Positions 59,658 to 64,000 of a stretch of 64,000 nt of DNA are shown here, in pieces. The notes beneath the pieces were generated by a model, which did not search any database, was not told where the DNA came from, and saw only the letters and a program-made list of their open reading frames with translations. Both the position numbers and the translations under genes were made by a program. This DNA comes from an uncultured Flavobacteriaceae bacterium (GTDB lineage: Bacteria; Bacteroidota; Bacteroidia; Flavobacteriales; Flavobacteriaceae), in the NCBI GenBank assembly GCA_947486785.1, contig CANKUU010000001.1, positions 372,001 to 436,000 on the forward strand. The letters run 5' to 3'. How positions within the stretch are numbered: the stretch's first letter is position 1; every line of letters begins with the position of its first letter.

Positions 59658-60074
59658 GTGAAAAATTTTGCGCTAAAAATAAGCTCTTTACTGATGGCAG
59701 TTTTGCTTTTACTTTCCACAACATCTTGGAAAGTTGAAAAGCATTATTGCATGGGTCGCTTAATGGACGTTGCTTGGTTTACTAAGGTTGATACGTGTGG
59801 CATGGATGGGTCGCTTATCGAAGAAGAAGGTAGTAAACACATAAGCATAGGTTCTTGTTGCGATGATGAGGTATTTTTTGTTGATGGCCAAAAAGACTTG
59901 CATTTAGATTTTTCTAGTTTAGAGGTGTATCAACCTTTGTTTGTAGCAAATTTACATTTTACCTATCAAAAAGTAGGGGCGCTAAAAGCCCTTAAGCAAA
60001 TTTCAAGAGAAGAATATCCGCCGCCACTACTCATTAAGGATATACAATTGCTTGATGAGGTGTTTTTAATATAA
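59658..60074 (+). CDS. HYC_CC_PP-family exported protein
   Basis: A 138-residue exported protein with a signal peptide (LLMAVLLLLSTTSW). It shows all three named motifs of the Bacteroidetes HYC_CC_PP family: KHYCMGRLMDVAWF (HYC), SIGSCCDDE (CC) and REEYPPPLLIK (PP). A further Cys lies in VDTCGMDGS, giving a Cys/His-rich mature protein suited to metal binding. The start codon is GTG. Members of this family are typically next to heavy-metal and TonB genes, as here, but the biochemical role is not established. Confidence 0.88.
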   Translation: MKNFALKISSLLMAVLLLLSTTSWKVEKHYCMGRLMDVAWFTKVDTCGMDGSLIEEEGSKHISIGSCCDDEVFFVDGQKDLHLDFSSLEVYQPLFVANLHFTYQKVGALKALKQISREEYPPPLLIKDIQLLDEVFLI

Positions 60075-60198
60075 GTTTATTTTCATTCCGGTTTTATACG
60101 GGATCCTGTTTCTTTAAATCTAAACGGATTTAGAAACAAAAGTTCCATTTAAAAGTGTAATTCGATTTCTCAAGGGAAATGAAAATATATTACTTACC

Positions 60199-60924
60199 AT
60201 GAAAAATACATATCAAATAACAGGCATGACTTGTAATGGATGCGTTTCGTCTGTTAAAAGAGCTTTACTTGAAATTGACGGTGTCGAAGATGTTAAAATT
60301 AGTTTAGAGAAATCAGAAGCTGAAATATCTTTCTCTAGTCACACTCCACTAACGAATATTAAGTCAGTTTTAAAACCAAAGTATACAATTTCTGAAAAAC
60401 CAAGAACCTCTGTAGAGATAACTACAATACCTACAGAAAAGTCTAAAATTGAACAGCTAAAGCCCTTATTTCTTATTTTTTTATACTTATTTGGAGCGGT
60501 TTTTTTATTAAACGCTAAAGACCGTATTGTATCAGAAGCGATGCTTGATTTTATGGGTCTTTTTTATGTTGTTTTTAGCTTTTTTAAGTTTTTAGATTTA
60601 AAGGGGTTTCCAGATAGTTTTAGAATGTATGACCCTCTAGCGAAAATTTTTCCTATCTACGGTTGGTTGTATCCTTTTATCGAATTGATTCTTGGAATTT
60701 TATTTTTAATGCGATTTCAAATTACAACGGCGCTTGTGGTTACGATTGTAATTTTAGGCCTAACCACAATTGGCGTAAGCAAAGCTTTATTTGCTAAAAA
60801 AAGTATTCGCTGTGCTTGTTTAGGAACAGCCTTAAAACTGCCTATGACCGAGGCAACTTTTATTGAAAATGCTATTATGCTTGTTATGGCAGTTATTCTA
60901 TTAGTACAAACGATAATGGCTTAG
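60199..60924 (+). CDS. HMA-domain protein fused to a MauE/DoxX-like membrane domain
   Basis: A 241-residue protein in two parts. Residues 1-70 form a heavy-metal-associated domain (TYQITGMTCNGCVSSVKRAL with the GMTCxxC metal site, Cys12 and Cys15). The rest is a four-helix membrane domain (LIFLYLFGAVFLLNAKD, IYGWLYPFIELILGILFLM, TALVVTIVILGLTTIGV) resembling MauE/DoxX, with a Cys pair in SIRCACLGTALKLP. It probably captures Cu(I) or a similar ion and passes it across or along the membrane, or handles redox. It follows the HYC gene by 124 bases (that gap contains a possible hairpin at 60109-60139) and precedes a TonB receptor. Confidence 0.85.
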   Translation: MKNTYQITGMTCNGCVSSVKRALLEIDGVEDVKISLEKSEAEISFSSHTPLTNIKSVLKPKYTISEKPRTSVEITTIPTEKSKIEQLKPLFLIFLYLFGAVFLLNAKDRIVSEAMLDFMGLFYVVFSFFKFLDLKGFPDSFRMYDPLAKIFPIYGWLYPFIELILGILFLMRFQITTALVVTIVILGLTTIGVSKALFAKKSIRCACLGTALKLPMTEATFIENAIMLVMAVILLVQTIMA

Positions 60925-60962
60925 CCAAAAATTAGAGGTTTTTTTCATTTAATCATAATATC

Positions 60963-63233
60963 ATGAAGTTATATATACGTATATTAATATGCTTGCTACC
61001 TTTTGCAGCTATATCACAAGATATAGTGGAGGGTATTATTACAGAAGCTAATCAAAACAATAAAAAAATAGGTCTTGCTGGGGCCAATGTGTACTGGTTA
61101 AATTCGCAAATAGGTACAATTACAAACAATGAAGGCTTTTTTAGCATTCCATTCTCTAAGAACCATAATAAATTAATCATAAGTTATGTGGGTTTTAAAT
61201 CTGATACCATTAAAATTAATGGGCCTAAGAAGATAAATCATACCTTACAACCCAGCTCCGAATTAGATGAGGTGGTGGTGCAAAAGAAGCGCGACGCTGT
61301 TCAAAAAGCATATTTAACCCCTCAAAATGTAATAACGGTCAATAGCGCCGAATTGTTGAAAGCTGCTTGTTGCAATCTTTCAGAGAGTTTTGAAACAAAC
61401 CCAGCCATAGATGTTAATTTTTCAGATGCCCTAACGGGGACCAAACAAATACAAATGTTGGGTCTTACTAGCCCGTATTTACTAATTACACAAGAGAATA
61501 TACCCATGGTACGTGGTGCATCACAAGCGTTTGGTTTAACTTTTACGCCTGGTACTTGGGTAGAAAGTATACAGATTACAAAGGGTGCAGGTAGTGTTGT
61601 AAATGGCTATGAGAGTATTTCGGGTCAAATAAATGCAGAGCTAGTAAAACCATTTACAGATCATCAGTTCTTCGTAAATGGTTATTATAATAAAAATGGT
61701 CGTTTGGAAATAAATACGCATTTAAATCACAAAATCGACGATAGGTGGAGTACTGGTTTGTACGTTCATGGTAATGCAAGAACACAAAAAGAAGATAATA
61801 ATGAAGATGGTTTTTTAGATGCCCCATTGGCTAATCAAATTAATATTATGAGTCGGTGGCAGTATCAAAATGTACAAGCAGGCTGGGTTAGCTTTTTAAA
61901 TATTCGTTTTTTAAACGATGAAAAGCAAGTAGGTCAAGTTAACTTTGATCCAGACGCCATTAATGCAATACGAGGCTTTAATCCTGCGAATGGCTTTACT
62001 GGAGGTGAAATTTGGGGTAGTGAAATAGCTACAAAAAGGTTTGATACGTCGGTAAAATTAGGTTATGTTTTTCCAGAATTACCCTATCAAAGCTTTGGTT
62101 TTCAAGCTTCGTATAGTCATCACGATCAAGAATCTTATTTTGGGGTTAAAAGGTATAATATCATGCATAAAAGTATATACTCGAACCTCATTTTTAATTC
62201 AATTTTAGGTAATACTAAAAATAAGTTTAAAACAGGGCTTACTTTTGCTTTCGACGGATACCAAGAGCTTGTAAATACATTCGATTATTCTAGAGATGAC
62301 GCCTCTGTTGGAGGGTTCTTCGAATATAGTTTTGATGATTTAGAAAAAGTTAGCTTAACTGCTGGGCTTCGAATAGATACTCATAACAGACTAGGCACTT
62401 TTATTACTCCACGTCTGCACATTCGGTATTCACCTTGGGAAAAGGCAAGCTTACGGGCTTCTTTTGGAAGGGGAAAAAGAGCAGCAAATATTTTTGCTGA
62501 AAACCAGCAGTTATTTGCTAGTGTAAGGCAAATTCAAATTTCAAATGCAGATGGAGAGGTATATGGTTTAAACCCGGAAGACGCTTGGAATTTTGGTGCT
62601 AGTTTCTTGCAAGGCTTTAGGTTTTTAGACCGGCCTGGTAATGTAACTATAGATTTCTATAAAACAGACTTTAAAAATCAAATCGTTGTTGATTGGGAGA
62701 ATCCTAGATTGATAAAGTTTTACAATTTAGAAGGTACAAGTACTGCTAGTAGTGTTCAATTTGAGGTAAATCACGAAATACTTCCAAATTTAGAATTAAG
62801 AACGGCTTACAAGTTTTATGATGTAAATACCGATTACCAATCTGAAAACCTTCAAAAGCCACTACAGGCTCAACATCGTTTTTTTCTAAATATGGGTTTC
62901 GAAACTGTACCTAAAGAAAACGGGTCATTATGGCGTTTTGACTATACTTTGCATACCGTAGGCGAGCAGCGACTTCCAAACACAGAGGTTAATCCACCAC
63001 AATATCGCTTGCCCGGTTATTCTAAGGGCTACAGTTTAATGAATGCTCAAGTAACTAAAGTATTTTCAAAAAAATTCGAATTTTATGTTGGTGGTGAAAA
63101 TTTGAGTAATTTTAAACAAAGTAATCCTGTTTTAGGGGCGGAAAATCCATTTGGCGCAAATTTTGATACCAGTATTATCTATGCACCTATAATGGGGAGA
63201 ATGTTTTATGCTGGATTTAGATATAAACAATAA
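60963..63233 (+). CDS. TonB-dependent receptor with CarboxypepD_reg-like domain
   Basis: A 756-residue outer-membrane receptor with a signal peptide ending AAISQ and an N-terminal CarboxypepD_reg-like domain (about 20-95, ending KINHTLQPSSELDEVVV). The plug domain follows (LGLTSPYLLITQENIPMVRG, GAGSVVNGYESISGQINAEL), then a 22-strand barrel with the terminal aromatic-rich MGRMFYAGFRYKQ. An unusual CC pair sits in the plug (LLKAACCNLSESF). No SusD partner exists, so it is not a glycan receptor. Between two HMA-domain genes it most likely takes up a metal complex, with copper the best guess. Confidence 0.9.
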   Translation: MKLYIRILICLLPFAAISQDIVEGIITEANQNNKKIGLAGANVYWLNSQIGTITNNEGFFSIPFSKNHNKLIISYVGFKSDTIKINGPKKINHTLQPSSELDEVVVQKKRDAVQKAYLTPQNVITVNSAELLKAACCNLSESFETNPAIDVNFSDALTGTKQIQMLGLTSPYLLITQENIPMVRGASQAFGLTFTPGTWVESIQITKGAGSVVNGYESISGQINAELVKPFTDHQFFVNGYYNKNGRLEINTHLNHKIDDRWSTGLYVHGNARTQKEDNNEDGFLDAPLANQINIMSRWQYQNVQAGWVSFLNIRFLNDEKQVGQVNFDPDAINAIRGFNPANGFTGGEIWGSEIATKRFDTSVKLGYVFPELPYQSFGFQASYSHHDQESYFGVKRYNIMHKSIYSNLIFNSILGNTKNKFKTGLTFAFDGYQELVNTFDYSRDDASVGGFFEYSFDDLEKVSLTAGLRIDTHNRLGTFITPRLHIRYSPWEKASLRASFGRGKRAANIFAENQQLFASVRQIQISNADGEVYGLNPEDAWNFGASFLQGFRFLDRPGNVTIDFYKTDFKNQIVVDWENPRLIKFYNLEGTSTASSVQFEVNHEILPNLELRTAYKFYDVNTDYQSENLQKPLQAQHRFFLNMGFETVPKENGSLWRFDYTLHTVGEQRLPNTEVNPPQYRLPGYSKGYSLMNAQVTKVFSKKFEFYVGGENLSNFKQSNPVLGAENPFGANFDTSIIYAPIMGRMFYAGFRYKQ

Positions 63234-63250
63234 TAATTAAAAGATAAATC

Positions 63251-63616
63251 ATGAAAAAAGTAATTACAATGGTGGCTATTGTCTTTTTTGCTGCCGCTTC
63301 TTTTGCACAAGAAAAGAATAAAAAGATGACTATGGAGGTTGATGGTAAATGTGAAATGTGTAAAATGCGCATTGAAACCGCAGCTTTAAAAGTAAAGGGA
63401 GTAAAGTATGCCTTGTGGGATATACCATCTCGCCAGCTTTCATTAATTGTAGACGAGCGCAAGACAGACCCTATGAAAATCAAAACGGCTTTAGTAAGTG
63501 TGGGGCATGATACTAAAGAGCTAAAAGCTACCGAAGAGGCTTATGCAAGTGTACACCCTTGTTGTAAGTATAGAGAAAACAATACTGACGATAGCGATGA
63601 ACACAAAAAGAAGTAG
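63251..63616 (+). CDS. Exported HMA-domain metallochaperone-like protein
   Basis: A 121-residue protein with a signal peptide (FFAAASFAQ, about residue 20) and an HMA domain (TMEVDGKCEMCKMRIETAAL with the CxxC metal site). A second Cys pair lies near the C-terminus (VHPCCKYRENN) before a charged tail ending in lysines. It probably carries a soft metal in the periplasm between the TonB receptor and the inner-membrane HMA/MauE protein. It starts 17 bases after the receptor stop and ends the operon. Confidence 0.88.
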   Translation: MKKVITMVAIVFFAAASFAQEKNKKMTMEVDGKCEMCKMRIETAALKVKGVKYALWDIPSRQLSLIVDERKTDPMKIKTALVSVGHDTKELKATEEAYASVHPCCKYRENNTDDSDEHKKK

Positions 63617-63645
63617 TTGTCTGTTTTTTACTTCTTAGGAGTAGC

Positions 63646-64000
63646 TTATAACGATAAGGTTTGAACTTCAGAAATAAGCGTGCCATTCGCTGAAATACCT
63701 TCGATAAATATTTTCACAGAATTAAGATTAAAATTCGGAAATTTGAAACTCGCATTTCCATTTGTGTTAACATTTATATTAGGTTCCCAATGCACAGTTC
63801 CAAACTCCAAAAAATCTTCACTATTATTTGATGAATATTTTGGGTTATAAAATTTATCTGGTTTACCTCGGTCATCATAAACATCGTAGTATAGATTGGT
63901 AGGTTGCACAAAGGGTTTGTCCTTGTTGTGATCATAAATATATGCTTTAAACCAAATTTTTTCGTTTCTGAAAAATGCAGTTTTATTTAGATGTAGGTGA
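63646..64000 (-). CDS. C-terminal part of an MG2-type surface protein (runs off window)
   Basis: The frame is open from the window edge to a stop at 63646 (at least 118 residues). An internal GTG at 63909 is not the start. It reads LHLNKTAFFRNEKIWFKAYI, then TNLYYDVYDDRGK, KFYNPKYSSNN, and FGTVHWEPNINVNTNGNASF with KIFIEGISANG near the end. The first part is the MG2 (macroglobulin-like) pattern usually found near the N-terminus of Bacteroidetes MG2/TonB-plug proteins, while the last part resembles their C-terminal domain. It may therefore be internally shortened. It reads toward the metal operon. Confidence 0.6.
   Translation of the reverse strand, partial: HLHLNKTAFFRNEKIWFKAYIYDHNKDKPFVQPTNLYYDVYDDRGKPDKFYNPKYSSNNSEDFLEFGTVHWEPNINVNTNGNASFKFPNFNLNSVKIFIEGISANGTLISEVQTLSL

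Noticed and set aside
60075-60198. Riboswitch in the leader before the HMA/MauE gene
   Set aside because: Only a short imperfect inverted repeat (GTTTCTTTAAATC/GATTTAGAAAC) is visible; no conserved metal or cofactor aptamer pattern could be recognised.
1-64000. CRISPR array or tandem repeat block
   Set aside because: No regularly spaced direct repeats were seen on reading the window; the only repeats noted are short hairpins and the coding MORN repeats.

Overview
The window looks like a chromosomal segment of a Bacteroidetes bacterium, most likely a (marine) Flavobacteriaceae member. It is AT-rich by eye. Several intergenic gaps carry the Bacteroidetes-type promoter TTTG-N19/20-TAnnTTTG. Lineage-typical families are present: an HYC_CC_PP protein, a GYDIA-type GHMP kinase beside a class II HMG-CoA reductase, a CarboxypepD_reg-like TonB receptor, DUF547 proteins, and a flavobacterial coaX/OMP/TPR/LptC/CNNM/PpiD gene order. 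No rRNA, insertion sequence, prophage or CRISPR array was seen. The one RNA gene found is tRNA-Phe(GAA).

Layout. 1-4179 (-): arginine operon (GNAT acyltransferase, argG, argC, proC, argD running off the edge). 4409-11602 (-): three membrane or cytosolic glycosyltransferases, a MORN-repeat protein, and a NapH-like polyferredoxin paired with an FAD/NAD(P) oxidoreductase. 11848-17879 (+): DUF547 protein, outer-membrane barrel, GH113 lipoprotein, another lipoprotein, a short BamA-like barrel and an N-acetylmuramoyl-L-alanine amidase. 17930-21675 (-): an arsenosugar-type cluster (TIGR04283 and TIGR04282 glycosyltransferases, DUF547, purine nucleoside phosphorylase, rhodanese) without the radical-SAM enzyme ArsS. 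21676-22574: a long gap holding tRNA-Phe with its own promoter and terminator. 22575-30532 (+): coaX and an envelope-biogenesis run (OMP, TPR, LptC, small membrane protein, CNNM/CBS protein, PpiD-like chaperone). 30584-32808 (-): mevalonate-pathway pair. 32973-36518 (+): DPP-IV-like peptidase and peptide/H+ symporter. 36563-41672 (-): ComEC, NlpC/P60, LpxB, small membrane protein, SurE. 41932-44079 (+): Tsp/Prc protease. 44413-47843 (+): a type II restriction-modification pair. 48218-49238 (-): MsrB and MsrA. 49412-50233 (+): secreted or membrane-anchored nuclease. 50246-57586 (-): the rod-shape operon (rodA, mrdA, mreD, mreC, mreB) behind purH. 57691-59382 (-): fRMsr and a lipoprotein. 59658-63616 (+): a metal (probably copper) handling operon. 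63646-64000 (-): the C-terminus of an MG2-type surface protein.

Most of the window is core metabolism and envelope assembly. The parts that stand out are these. (i) The restriction-modification pair: the C5-cytosine methyltransferase has an integrase-type Arm DNA-binding domain fused at its N-terminus and a roughly 215-residue insertion, and its partner is an enlarged MvaI/BcnI-type nuclease. (ii) The arsenosugar-type cluster lacks ArsS/ArsM, and its nucleoside phosphorylase has Asp where guanine/hypoxanthine-specific enzymes have Asn. (iii) The arginine operon is headed by an unusual GNAT with a Cys-rich tail, a candidate for the missing first step. (iv) The HYC_CC_PP/HMA/TonB metal locus. 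All assignments come from reading translated motifs and gene order; no database search was run.
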